Source of the DNA: DATAGF01 sp963835685
Lineage (GTDB): Bacteria > Actinomycetota > Thermoleophilia > Miltoncostaeales > Miltoncostaeaceae
Direction: 5' to 3'
Assembly: GCA_963835685.1 (NCBI GenBank)
Contig: CAWIGI010000008.1
Span: 1 to 64,000, forward strand
Length of the DNA: 64,000 bases
Shown here: piece after piece, positions 55,340 through 64,000 of the stretch
Layout of the letters: the number at the start of each line of letters is the position of its first letter
How positions within the stretch are numbered: the stretch's first letter is position 1
Made by a program: the position numbers and the translations under genes
Notes under the pieces: generated by a model
Database searches by the model: none
The model's input: the letters and a program-made list of their open reading frames with translations, nothing else
Told to the model about the DNA's origin: nothing

Positions 55340-56558
55340 ATGTACGACGCGATCGTGGTGGGCGCCCGCTGCGCGGGCTCGCCGACGGCCATGCTGCTGG
55401 CGCGGAAGGGATACCGCGTCCTGCTCGTCGACCGGGCCGGCTTCCCGAGCGACGCTCTGTCGACCCACTACATCCACCAGCCCGGCGTCGCGCGGCTGCG
55501 GCGGTGGGGCGTCCTCGACCCGGTGGTGGCGACGGGCTGCCCGCCGGCCCGCCGCCTGACCTTCGACGTGGGGCCGTTCGCGCTGACCGGGGCGCCACCT
55601 CCCGTGGACGGCGTCGCGGTCGCCTACGCGCCCCGCCGCTACCTCCTCGACGAGATCCTGCTGGAGGCGCGCGGCCGCGGCCGGCGCCGAGGTGCGCGAG
55701 CGGTTCTCGGTCGGCGAGGTCCTCGTCGAGGACGGGCGGGTCACCGGCGTCCGCGGCCGCGCGGCCGGTGGAGCGACCGTGACCGAGCGGGGCCGCATCG
55801 TCGTCGGGGCCGACGGGATGCGCTCGCGCGTCGCCCGCGCGGTCCAGGCGCCGACCTCCCGGGCGCGCCCGGGCCGCACCTGCGCCTACTACACCTACTG
55901 GAGCGGCGTGCCGCTCGACGGCCCCGAGCTCTACCCCCGTGACGGCCGCATGGTCATCGCCGGCCCCACGAACGACGGGCTGACGATCGTGACCGCGTTC
56001 TGGCCGAGGGCCGAGTTCCACCGCGTCCGGGCGGACATCGAGGGCAGCTTCCTCGAGGCGGTCGGGCTCGCGCCGTCCCTCGCCGAGCGCCTTGGCGCGG
56101 GCGAGCGCGCCGAGCGCTACTCCGGCACCGGCGACCTCCCGTTCTTCTTCCGCAAGCCGTACGGGCCGGGCTGGGCGCTCGTCGGCGACGCCGGATACCA
56201 CAAGGACCCGATCACGGCGCAGGGCATCGGCGACGCCTTCCGCGACGCCGAGCTGCTCGCCGACGCGATCGACGCGGGCCTCAGCGGCCGGCGGCCGCTC
56301 GAGGACGCGCTCGCGGACTACGAGCGGCAGCGCGACGAGGACGCGCAGCCGATGTACGAGTTCACGCACCAGCTCGCGGGGCTCGAGCCGCCCAGCCCCG
56401 ACATGCAGGCGCTCTTCGCGGCGCTCCGCGGCAACCAGGAGCAGACCGACCGCTTCTTCGGGGCGTTCGCCGGCACCGTGCGCATGGGCGACTTCTTCGC
56501 GCCCGGCAACATCGGCTCCATCCTCGCCGCGGCGCAGCCCGAGCTCACGCTTGCCTAA
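55340..56558 (+). CDS. FAD-dependent oxidoreductase / geranylgeranyl-reductase-like monooxygenase
   Basis: MYDAIVVGARCAGSPTAMLL is the FAD GxGxxG variant (GARCAG) typical of this hydroxylase group; YLLDEILLEA then, after an indel near 55680, RGRIVVGADGMRSRVARAVQ and PGWALVGDAGYHKDPITAQG, the GD motif. About 405 codons. ggaggag precedes the ATG. The AT-rich operator pair upstream implies induction by a small molecule. Confidence 0.85.
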
Positions 56559-56579
56559 CCACGGAACGAAAGGGCCACC

Positions 56580-56675
56580 ATGAGCAGGATGATCCAGACC
56601 CCGTCCGGCGACGACATCCACCCTCAGGACTTCGTCCGGCGCCGCCGCTGGGCCGCGGTGTCACCCCCGCGCTGA
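56580..56675 (+). CDS. short ORF, 31 aa
   Basis: MSRMIQTPSGDDIHPQDFVR with a basic end; starts 21 bp after the FAD gene. It may be the N-terminus of a lost gene rather than a whole protein. Confidence 0.3.
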   Translation: MSRMIQTPSGDDIHPQDFVRRRRWAAVSPPR

Positions 56676-56770
56676 ATGCCTCCGGCCACGAGCGTGGCCT
56701 CTGCCGCCGCGCCCGGGCCGGATGCGATCATTCCTCGCACGGGACCATCTCGCAGAAGGGAGGTGATCCA

Positions 56771-56905
56771 GTGGCGAAGGGCAAGAGCGGCGGCTCCTCT
56801 TCCAAGGGCAGCGGCCCCAGGTACCGATCGGCGAAGACCGGCCGGTTCGTGAAGGCGAGCTACGCCAAGAGGAACCCGAACACCACGGTGAAGGAGAAGA
56901 GGTAA
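56771..56905 (+). CDS. basic 44-aa protein with perfect Shine-Dalgarno
   Basis: AKGKSGGSSSKGSGPRYRSA then KTGRFVKASYAKRNPNTTVK and EKR: Lys/Arg-rich, with the TGRFVKASYAKRNP core seen in a family of tiny actinobacterial proteins. GTG start, preceded by ggaggtgatcc, which matches the whole anti-Shine-Dalgarno. Nucleic-acid binding is plausible from charge alone. Function unknown. Confidence 0.7.
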   Translation: MAKGKSGGSSSKGSGPRYRSAKTGRFVKASYAKRNPNTTVKEKR

Positions 56906-57005
56906 CGGACCACTTCTTCGAACGGGGCCCGCTCGCCAGCAGCGCCGGGCCGGGACCCGGATGCCCCGGCTCGGACCCGCGTCGGACGGGGACGGTTCTC
57001 GGAGG

Positions 57006-57079
57006 AGCGGATGAAGGGACTCGAACCCTCGACCTTCTGCATGGCAAGCAGACGCTCTAGCCAACTGAGCTACATCCGC
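57006..57079 (-). tRNA. tRNA-Gly (GCC)
   Basis: 74 nt. Acceptor GCGGATG pairs with CATCCGC; anticodon stem TCTGC/GCAGA with loop TTGCCAT (anticodon GCC); T-arm GAGGG-TTCGAGT-CCCTT. No encoded CCA. Confidence 0.95.
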
Positions 57080-57102
57080 GGGAGCCGTCAGTCTACCGAG
57101 CC

Positions 57103-57828
57103 GTGGCGGAGCGGTCCAAAGCGCCGGACGCCCGGGAGGTCCAGGCGGCGCTCGCCGGGCTCGCCGACCCGGAGCGGGCGGCCTGGACGGCGCCGTACCT
57201 GGGGGTCGTGCGCGGCGGCTACGGCGAGGGCGACGTGCTGCTGGGCATCCCGGTGCCGGGCCAGCGCCGCGTCGCCAGGGCCGCGCGCGACCTGCCGCTG
57301 GACGAGGCCGCGACCCTGCTCGCGAGCCCGGTCCACGAGCACCGCTTCACCGCGCTCGTCGTCCTGGTGGAGCGCTACCGGCGCAGCCGCGATCCGGCGC
57401 CGCGGGCCGAGCTCTCGCGCTTCTACCTCGACCACCGTGCCGGCGTCAACAACTGGGACCTGGTGGACGTCAGCGCCCCGGACCTGCTCGGCGGCGAGCT
57501 GGTCAACGGCGACCGGGCGATCCTCGGCGAGCTGGCCGGGTCGGAGAGGGTCTGGGACCGGCGCATCGCCGTCGTCGCGACCTTCGCCCTGATCCGGCGG
57601 GGGGAGCTGGGCGAGACCTTCGCCCTCGCGGACCGGCTGATCGACGACCCGCACCACCTCATCCACAAGGCCGTCGGCTGGATGCTGCGCGAGGCCGGCA
57701 AGCGCGACGAGCGCGCGCTGGTCGCCTTCCTCGAGACCCACCGCGCCCGGATGCCGCGGACGATGCTGCGCTACGCGATCGAGCGGCTGGCGCCCGAGCA
57801 GCGGAGGGCGCTCATGCTGCGCCCGTAG
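57103..57828 (+). CDS. DNA alkylation repair protein (AlkD-like HEAT repeats)
   Basis: All-helical HEAT-like glycosylase family. GIPVPGQRRVARAARDLPLD is the N-terminal AlkD motif, HEHRFTALVVLVERYRRSRD one repeat, VNNWDLVDVSAPDLLGGEL holds the family Trp-Asp catalytic pair, and DRRIAVVATFALIRRG and HKAVGWMLREAGKRD are further repeats. 241 residues, GTG at 57103. Removes alkylated bases in relatives. Confidence 0.88.
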   Translation: MAERSKAPDAREVQAALAGLADPERAAWTAPYLGVVRGGYGEGDVLLGIPVPGQRRVARAARDLPLDEAATLLASPVHEHRFTALVVLVERYRRSRDPAPRAELSRFYLDHRAGVNNWDLVDVSAPDLLGGELVNGDRAILGELAGSERVWDRRIAVVATFALIRRGELGETFALADRLIDDPHHLIHKAVGWMLREAGKRDERALVAFLETHRARMPRTMLRYAIERLAPEQRRALMLRP

Positions 57829-58620
57829 CTACGCGGCCTGCCAGGGGTCGGTGTCGGCCTCTGCGAAGTGGACCTCGACGCCGTCGGGGGCGAGGGCCTG
57901 CTCGAGCGACTTGGTCCAGCGCTTCATGGCCACCCGCTCGGCGCGGGCGTGGGGCATGCAGACGAGCGGCAGGCCCTCGGCGCGGTCGGCGTCGTGGTAG
58001 CGCAGGTCGCTGGTGACGTAGGCGTCGGCCTCGGCCTCCCGGGCCGCGTCGATCAGGGAGCCGCCGGACCCGGTGCAGCAGGCCACCCGTTGGACGCGCG
58101 CGAACGGGTCGCCGGCGTAGGTGACGCTCGCCCCGCCGAAGCCGGCGCGCACGCGCTCCACCAGGGCGCCCAGGGTCGTCGGGGCGACGGGGCCGACGCG
58201 GCCGAGGCCGGAGGACGGGTCGTCGGCGCTCGGCACCAGCGCGGCCTCGGCGGTGATGCCGAGGAGCCCGGCCATGACGTCGTTGAGGCCCCCGGGGGCG
58301 GCGTCCAGGTTGGTGTGCGCCGCGATGACGGCGACGCGGCCCTCGGCGGCGCGCAGCACCAGCTCGCTGGCGGCGCCGGCGTCGGTGAGCGCCGACAGCG
58401 CGGGGAAGATCGGCGGGTGGTGGGTCAGGACCGCGTCGCAGCCGGTCTCGCGGGCCTCGTCCAGCACCTCGTCGCGCAGCTCGAGGGCGACGAGCACGCG
58501 CCTGGCCGGCTGGTTGTGGCGGCCGACCAGCAGGCCGACGTTGTCCCACTCCTCGGCGAGCGCCGAGGGCGCGAGACGCTCGATGGCGGCGAGGAGCTGC
58601 GCGACCAGCATCGGCCGCAT
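57829..58620 (-). CDS. Nif3-like dinuclear metal protein (YbgI family)
   Basis: Hexameric metal-binding protein. AEEWDNVGLLVGR at the N-terminus, LTHHPPIFPALS with the His pair, VIAAHTNLDAAPGGLNDVMA and C-terminal YVTSDLRYHDA plus His-rich metal residues. 263 residues, complete. Sometimes called GTP cyclohydrolase I type 2, but the activity is not settled. Convergent with the AlkD gene. Confidence 0.9.
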   Translation of the reverse strand: MRPMLVAQLLAAIERLAPSALAEEWDNVGLLVGRHNQPARRVLVALELRDEVLDEARETGCDAVLTHHPPIFPALSALTDAGAASELVLRAAEGRVAVIAAHTNLDAAPGGLNDVMAGLLGITAEAALVPSADDPSSGLGRVGPVAPTTLGALVERVRAGFGGASVTYAGDPFARVQRVACCTGSGGSLIDAAREAEADAYVTSDLRYHDADRAEGLPLVCMPHARAERVAMKRWTKSLEQALAPDGVEVHFAEADTDPWQAA

Positions 58621-58638
58621 GGTAGTGCCGCGGGCGCG

Positions 58639-59163
58639 TCAGGCGGCGAGCGCCTCCTCGAACGCGGCGTGCGCCGTCCGGCCGAAGAGCACGAAGCGCA
58701 CCAGCCTCACGCCGGGCGCGCGGCCGGCGCCGGCGGTCTCGCGGACCGCGGCGACGGCGATGTCCGCGACCTCGCGGACGTCCCACCCGTAGACCCCGGC
58801 CCCGACGGCCGGCATCGCGACCGTGGCGGCGCCGAGCCCGGCCGCCACCTCCAGCGAGCGGGAGAAGCTGGAGGCCAGCAGGGCCGGGTCGGTCTGGCCG
58901 GCTCGCCGGTTCGGCCCGACCGTGTGCACGACCCACCGCGCCGGCAGGTTCCCCGCCCCGGTCGCAACCGCCTCGCCGACGGCGAGCCCGTCGCGGTGCG
59001 ACGTGCGGCGCAGCTCCCGGCACGCCACGAGCAGGGCCGGCCCCGCGGCGGCGTGGATCGCCCCGTCGACGCCCGAGCCGCCCAGCAGCGACGGGTTCGC
59101 CGCGTTGACGATCGCGTCAACGGCCTGCTCGGTGATGTCGCCGTCGACCGCCTCGACGACCAT
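58639..59163 (-). CDS. macro-domain ADP-ribose hydrolase (YmdB-like)
   Basis: VEAVDGDITEQAVDAIVNAA then NPSLLGGSGVDGAIHAAAGP is the macro-domain ADP-ribose pocket (NAAN, GGGVDGAIH); VGEAVATGAGNLPARWVVHT and VAMPAVGAGVYGWDVREVAD complete it. 174 residues. Removes ADP-ribose or O-acetyl-ADP-ribose in relatives. It lies between Nif3 and the EF-G-like gene on the same strand. Confidence 0.92.
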   Translation of the reverse strand: MVVEAVDGDITEQAVDAIVNAANPSLLGGSGVDGAIHAAAGPALLVACRELRRTSHRDGLAVGEAVATGAGNLPARWVVHTVGPNRRAGQTDPALLASSFSRSLEVAAGLGAATVAMPAVGAGVYGWDVREVADIAVAAVRETAGAGRAPGVRLVRFVLFGRTAHAAFEEALAA

Positions 59164-59185
59164 GCGGGCGGCCCGGCCCGGCGGG

Positions 59186-61250
59186 TCAGGCGGCCGCCGC
59201 GGCCGCCGCCTTCTCCGCCAGGTGCGCCGGCACCTGGGCGTAGTGGTCGAACTCCATCGTGTAGTCGCCGCGGCCGCCGGTCATGGCGCGCAGGTCGGGG
59301 GCGTAGCTCAGCATCTCGGCCATCGGGACCTCGGCCTTGATGACCTCGTTGCCGCCCCGCGTCTCCATCCCGAGGGGCTGCCCCCGCCGCGAGTTCAGGT
59401 CGCCCATGACGTCGCCGACGTGGTCGGACGGGACCGTCACCTCGACGCGCATGATCGGCTCCAGCAGCACCGGGCCCGCCTTCTCGATGGCCGCCCGCAC
59501 CCCGAGGGACCCGGCGATCTTGAAGGCCATCTCCGAGGAGTCGACCGCGTGGTGCTTGCCGTCGTAGAGCGTGACGCGCAGGTCCACCACCGGGTAGCCG
59601 GCGAGCGCGCCCTCGCGCAGCGCCTCGACGACCCCCTTCTCGACGGCCGGGATGAACGGCCGCGGGATCGCGCCGCCGACGATCTTGTCGACGAACTCGA
59701 AGCCGTCGCCGCGCTCCAGGGGCTCGACCCTGACCCAGCAGTCGCCGTACTGCCCCCGCCCGCCGCTCTGCTTCTTGTGCTTGCCCTCGGCCTCGGCCGA
59801 GCCGGTGATGGTCTCGCGGTAGGGCACGTGGGGCGGGGCCAGGTCCATCGCGACGCCGAAGCGCCGCTCGATGCGCTCGGCCACCACCTCGACGTGCATC
59901 TGGGAGAGCCCGCCGACCAGGAAGTCGCCCGTCTGCGCGTCGCGGTGCACGTCGAGGGTCGGGTCCTCGTCGGTCATCCGGCGCAGCGACGCGTGGAGCT
60001 TGTCCTCGTCGGCCTGGGTCCGCGCGGTGACCGCGAAGCTCATGAGCGGCGGCGGGAACCGGACCGCCGGGAAGGCGATCGGCCGGCCGGTCGTGAGCAC
60101 GTCCCCGGTGGCGACCTCCTTGAGCTTGGCGACGGCGCCGATGTCGCCCGGCCCGATCTCCTGCAGCGGCCACGTGGTCCTTGCCCTGAAGCGTGAAGAG
60201 CTGGCCGACCCGTTCCTTGCCGCCGGTCCTGACGCAGGTCACGTGGCTGTCGCCCGGGAGCGTGCCCGAGATCACCCGCAGGAGGTTGATGCGGCCGCTG
60301 AACTGGTCGGCCAGGGTCTTGAAGCACAGGGCGGTGACCGGCCCGTCCTCCGCCAGCCCGATCGTGACGGTCTCGCCCGAGTCGGGGTCGGTCGCCTCCC
60401 GCGGCGCCGCGGCGGCCGGCGAGGGCAGGGCCTCGGCGATGAGGTCGAGGACGCGGTCAACGCCGATCGCCGGCGCCCCCGCCGCGCAGACCACCGGGAA
60501 GATCCGCCCCTCCTTGACCCCCGCGAGGATCGCCCCGATGAGCTCCTCGGTCGTGATCTCCTCGCCCTCGAGGTACTTCTCGATCAGCGCGTCGTCGTTC
60601 TCGGCCACCACGTCGATGAGCGCCTCGCGGGCCGACTGGGCCGCGTCTGCGAGGTCATCGGGGATCGGCCCGGTGGAGCCGCCCGGCGCGCCGCCGTCGT
60701 AGGTCGTGGCGGTCATCGACACGAGGTTGACGACGCCCCGGAAGCCGGCCTCGCTCCCGATCGGGACCTGGATCGCGACCGCGCCGGGAGCCAGCTCCTT
60801 CAGCGCGGCCATGGTGGCGTCGAAGTCGGCGCGCTCGCGGTCGAGCATGTTGACGACGGCCGCCCGCGGGAGCCCGAGCTCGGTCGCCCGCGACCACAGC
60901 CGCTCGGTCTGCACCTCGACCCCCGCCGTGGCGTTCAGGACCAACAGCGCCGCGTCGACCGCCCGGAGCGCGGTGAGGCTCTCTCCCTGGAACGACGGCT
61001 CCCCCGGCGTGTCGATGAGGTTGATCTTCACCCCGCCCCACTCGAGGTGGCAGAGCGAGGCGCTGATGCTCATCGTCCGGCGGCGCTCGTCGTCGTCGAA
61101 GTCGGCCACCGTCGTGCCCTCGGCGACGGTCCCCAGCCGGTTGGTCTCGCCGGCCGCGAACAGCATCGCCTCGACGAGGCTCGTCTTGCCGCTGCCGCGG
61201 TGCCCGAGCACCGCGACGTTCCGGATCTGTGCAGGGTCGGGATGCGCCAT
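59186..61250 (-). CDS. elongation factor G-like GTPase (EF-G2 type)
   Basis: Ribosome-binding translational GTPase paralog. P-loop GHRGSGKTSLVEAMLF differs from the AHIDAGKTT of true EF-G, and switch II reads IDTPGEPSFQGES where EF-G has DTPGHVDF, so the His that triggers GTP hydrolysis is Glu here. G4 is NMLDRERAD. Domains II-V are complete (SGRINLLRVISGTLPGDSHV, GGLSQMHVEVVAERIERRFG, IKAEVPMAEMLSYAPDLRAM). One indel near 60175. 688 codons. Likely a stress-type or regulatory EF-G2 with poor GTPase activity. Confidence 0.88.
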
Positions 61251-61297
61251 CGTTCGTGCCTTTCCTGACAGGCGGGGGGCGCGGTCTACCCGGCGCC

Positions 61298-62119
61298 TCA
61301 GGCCGAGTCAGCCTCCCCGGACCCGTCCTGGAGGCGCCCCTTCAGGCGCAGGACGGCCTTCGTGTGGAGCTGGCTGATCCGGCTCTCGGTCACCCCGAGG
61401 ATCTCGCCGATCTCCTTCAGGCTGAGGTTGTCGTAGTAGTAGAGGGCCACCACGATCCGCTCGCGGTCGGGCAGCCGCGCGATGGCGTCGGCCAGGGTGT
61501 CGCGCAGGTCGCTGACGTCGAGGAGCTCGGCCGGGTCGCTCGCCCGCGAGTCGCCCAGGGTGTCCATGAGCGACATCGGCTCGCCGCCGGGGGACACGGT
61601 CCACATCTCGTCGAGGGCGACGATGGAGGCGTTCGAGATCTGGGTGAGCGCGGCCTGGAACTCGTCCGGCTCCATCCCGAGCGCGCCGGACAGCTCATCG
61701 TCGGTCGGCGCGCGGTGCAGCCTGCTCTCCAGCGCGGCCGACGTCCTCTCGATCTGCCGGGCGCGCGCGCGCACCGAGCGGGGGACCCAGTCGAGCGCGC
61801 GGAGCTCGTCGATGATCGCGCCCTTGATGCGGGTGGCGGCGTAGGTCTCGAACTTCACCCGCCGGGACGGGTCGAAGCGCTCGACCGCGCCGATCAGGCC
61901 GACGAGCCCGTACGAGATGAGGTCGGCCTCGTCAACGTGGGACGGCAGGGCGCTGCGCATGCGGCCCGCCACGTACTTCACCAGCGGCGCGAAGGTCAGG
62001 ATGATCCGGTCGCGCGCGGCGCCATCGTCGCGCTCCTTGTACCGGCGCCAGAGCATGCGGAGCTCCTCATCGCCCTGCGCGGCGCCGGCCGCGCCACCGG
62101 AGAACGCGTCGCGGCTCAC
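61298..62119 (-). CDS. FliA/WhiG-type RNA polymerase sigma factor
   Basis: Sigma-28 class. Region 2 reads ADLISYGLVGLIGAVERF and TYAATRIKGAIIDELRALDW; region 3 has VPRSVRARARQIERTSAALE; region 4 ends in LSLKEIGEILGVTESRIS. 273 residues, complete. In motile bacteria it drives flagellar genes; in Streptomyces WhiG starts sporulation. No flagellar genes are in the window, so the regulon is open. Confidence 0.92.
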   Translation of the reverse strand: MSRDAFSGGAAGAAQGDEELRMLWRRYKERDDGAARDRIILTFAPLVKYVAGRMRSALPSHVDEADLISYGLVGLIGAVERFDPSRRVKFETYAATRIKGAIIDELRALDWVPRSVRARARQIERTSAALESRLHRAPTDDELSGALGMEPDEFQAALTQISNASIVALDEMWTVSPGGEPMSLMDTLGDSRASDPAELLDVSDLRDTLADAIARLPDRERIVVALYYYDNLSLKEIGEILGVTESRISQLHTKAVLRLKGRLQDGSGEADSA

Positions 62120-62151
62120 TCCCTGAGTCTATGGCCTCGCGCCGCGTCTTC

Positions 62152-62427
62152 TCAGAGCGTGCGCCTGGAGCGGGCCTGGGCCCGGCTGAGGATGAACACG
62201 TCGAGCGCGGCGAAGACGGCGATCGCGAGGCCCATCGACAGGGCGAGGGCGGTGTTGTCGCTGCCCTGGCCGACCACGAGCGCGATCACGACGGTGCCGC
62301 CGAACCAGATCAGCGCGCGCGCCAGGCGGCCCATGTACGCGTGGCCGAGGCCTGGGAGCAGCAGGCTGAGGACGACGGCGATGATCAGCGCCCGCCGGCC
62401 GGCGGGCGGCGGGCGGCGCAGGCTCAC
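62152..62427 (-). CDS. TM2-like small membrane protein, 91 aa
   Basis: RRALIIAVVLSLLLPGLGHA then YMGRLARALIWFGGTVVIAL is the TM2-type turn (LPGLGHAYxG), then two more helices and a basic end. GTG start at 62427 overlaps the stop of the MBL gene. Function unknown. Confidence 0.75.
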   Translation of the reverse strand: MSLRRPPPAGRRALIIAVVLSLLLPGLGHAYMGRLARALIWFGGTVVIALVVGQGSDNTALALSMGLAIAVFAALDVFILSRAQARSRRTL

Positions 62428-63212
62428 GCCGGCACCTCCTCCCCCTGGACCGCCCACGCCACCGGCCCGGCGAACTCGCCCCGCGCCGCCGCGAGGGCCG
62501 CCTCGCGGTCGTGCTCCGGGAAGCAGTGGGTCAGGAGCAGCCGCCGCGCGCCCGCCCGGGCGGCGATCCCCCCGGCCTGGGCGCCGTTCAGGTGCGGCAC
62601 GCCCCGCGGGACCTCGCCGGCGCCGAACGAGCACTCGCACACCAGCACGTCGGCGCCCTCGGCCAGCGCGGGGAGCTCGTCGTTGTCGGCGCAGTCGGCG
62701 CCGAAGCAGACCGCGCCCCCGCCCGCGTCGATCCGCAGGGCGAAGGTCGGCGGCAGGTGGGGGACCTGGCGGTAGCGCAGGGTCACGCCGCCGCCCAGGT
62801 GGCGCTCCCCGCCGCGCCGGTCAGCTCCTCGAACCGCATCACGTCGTCCCAGCCGTCCGAGCTGCCGAAGCCGGCGAGCCGCTCCCGCAGCCCCGGCGGC
62901 CCGAGCACGCGGAGCGGGCCCCCGCGCGCGGGGCCGTAGGCGAGGTAGACCCTCAGGGCGAACAGGTGAACGCAGTGGTCGGGTGGAGGTGGGTCACGAC
63001 GAGCGCCGCCAGGCGCTCGGGCGGACCTGCTCCTGCAGGCGGTTGAGCGCCCCCGAGCCGAGGTCCAGCGCGACCGCGCGGTAGCCCGCGCGCACCAGGT
63101 AGCAGCTCTGCGCCTCTCCGGCCCGGGCGTAGGCGGCCCCCACGCCCACGGGCACCAGGACCGGCCGCGGCGCCGTCACGTGCCGTCCGGTCGCCCGCGC
63201 ATCGCGGGCCAT
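62424..63212 (-). CDS. MBL-fold metallo-hydrolase (RNase Z-like), frameshifted
   Basis: LVPVGVGAAYARAGEAQSCY then ALDLGSGALNRLQE opens the fold; the zinc motif THLHPDHCVHL appears after an indel near 62965; GPPGLRERLAGFGSSDGWDD follows, and the clean 3' part has GGAVCFGADCADNDELPALA, DVLVCECSFGAGEVPRGVPH and RRLLLTHCFPEHDREAALAA. Indels near 63030, 62965 and 62820. About 263 codons. An RNase Z-like or related hydrolase; true substrate open. Confidence 0.75.
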
Positions 63213-63226
63213 GCTATACCGCGGCC

Positions 63227-64000
63227 ATGGCGCGCCCGCTCCGCGGCCTGCTCGGGCCGCTCATCGCCCTCGCGCTCGCCGCCGGTCTCGCCGCGGGGTG
63301 CGGAGGCGGCGGAGACGGAGACGGTGAGGACCGTGCCCAGGGCCTGCCCCCGCCGAGCTGCTCGCCCAGAGCGCCGACGCGGCCGAGGCGGCCGGGCCCT
63401 TCCGGATCGCTTTCGAGGTCACCGGCGAGATCGACCTCGCCGACCCCTCCTCGGCGCCGGGCGGCAACCTGCTGAACGGCCCGCTCGACATCTCCGGCGA
63501 GGGGCCGGTCAACCCGCCGGACCGGGCCTCGATCGACGCGAGCGCCGAGGTGTCGGGGCTTCCCCTGCAGGTGAACATCACCCGGATCGGGGACGAGGTC
63601 TTCGTCGGCGCGCTGGGGCAGGACTTCCGCCTCGACCTGCCGCCGGAGCAGGTCGCGCTGCTGGACTTCGGTTCCCTCTACCCCACCCTGGTCGACTGGA
63701 CCGCGAACCCGGCCGAGGACGGGCGCGAGGAGGTCAACGGCGCCGAGACGGTCAAGGTCGCCGGCGAGGTCGATCCCGCGGCCGCGCTCGCGAGCCTGGC
63801 ACCGCTCCTGGGCGGCGAGGCCCCCAGCGCCGCGCGGGCGCGGGCGGCGCTCCGCGAGGGCACCGTCGAGTTCTGGATCGGCACCGAGGACCTGCTGCCC
63901 CGGCGGGTGCACCTCGTGCTGAGCGCCGACGCCGGGCTTGCCGAGGGGGTCGGCCCGGTGAGCGTGGACCTGACCGCGAACATGTCGGCCTGGGGCGAGC
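63227..64000 (+). CDS. LppX/LprG-like lipoprotein, partial
   Basis: Lipobox signal (IALALAAGLAAGC) followed by Gly/Asp linker. After an indel near 63350: ELLAQSADAAEAAGPFRIAF, VTGEIDLADPSSAPGGNLLN, VSGLPLQVNITRIGDEVFVG and DWTANPAEDGREEVNGAETV, matching the LolA-like beta sheet of LppX/LprAFG lipid carriers. It continues past the window edge. Divergent from the MBL gene by 14 bp. Likely carries lipid in the envelope. Confidence 0.78.

Overview
The window is very GC-rich, with genes packed at overlapping start/stop codons, frequent GTG and TTG starts, and tRNA genes without an encoded CCA. The gene set (form I CO dehydrogenase, KorAB, BTAD regulator fused to a solute-binding domain, WhiG/FliA-type sigma factor, many one-TM secreted proteins) points to a soil-type Actinomycetota, most likely class Thermoleophilia. 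That placement is an inference from gene content. Many ordinary genes are split by single-base indels that shift frame without losing the protein signal, densest in 1-7 kb. I read these as mostly sequence or assembly errors, and I annotate such genes as one CDS with the shift noted.

Region 1 (1-11.3 kb, minus strand): an MFS exporter cut by the window edge, then a long CO-oxidation operon. In transcription order it has five small membrane proteins I do not recognise (11259-9585), coxM, coxS, coxL with the form I AYRCSFR loop, an XdhC-YHS fusion, a MocA-like cytidylyltransferase, a CoxD-type MoxR ATPase, a CoxE-type VWA protein, a tiny Cys-rich protein and a free-standing CoxL-like fragment. 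No CoxG membrane anchor is visible, so the five small membrane proteins are candidates for tethering the enzyme or linking it to quinone.

Region 2 (11.4-25.2 kb): a mixed set with a secreted beta-propeller protein, GFA, DHFR-like, truncated GAF, VOC, radical SAM and SDR genes, a 1,100-residue transmembrane regulator (BTAD - TM - propeller - SBP_bac_5), small secreted proteins, an alpha/beta hydrolase and a cyclic-nucleotide-domain FAD oxidoreductase.

Region 3 (22.9-33.1 kb): an integrative island at tRNA-Val(GAC). A perfect 54-bp direct repeat (27121-27174 and 32986-33039) reproduces the 3' part of the tRNA and bounds about 5.9 kb. Inside are a truncated tyrosine integrase, an IS3 remnant, a complete IS3 element, a Tyr/Ser-repeat secreted protein, small membrane proteins, a lipoprotein and a decayed nuclease/phosphatase. 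A third 18/20 tRNA scar at 22932, a serine recombinase remnant at 25.2-25.5 kb and an FHA protein with a partner sharing a VQIG-containing motif suggest an older tandem insertion just outside.

Region 4 (33.1-64 kb): core-like genes. These are carbonic anhydrase divergent from purK-purE; a MerR/VOC operon with a textbook MerR promoter; ATP-grasp; a metallophosphatase; korB-korA; a sugar ABC transporter; an oxidoreductase divergent from a DeoR regulator with a clear operator; MFS; HAD; a HipA-like/DUF3037 pair; PPK2; a glucosaminidase; two FAD monooxygenases; tRNA-Cys and tRNA-Gly; an AlkD-like protein; Nif3; a macro-domain protein; an EF-G-like GTPase; a FliA/WhiG sigma factor; an MBL hydrolase; and a lipoprotein running off the end. 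The three tRNAs keep the order Gly-Cys-Val on one strand, as in the contiguous trio of other actinobacteria, but here they are spread over 24 kb.
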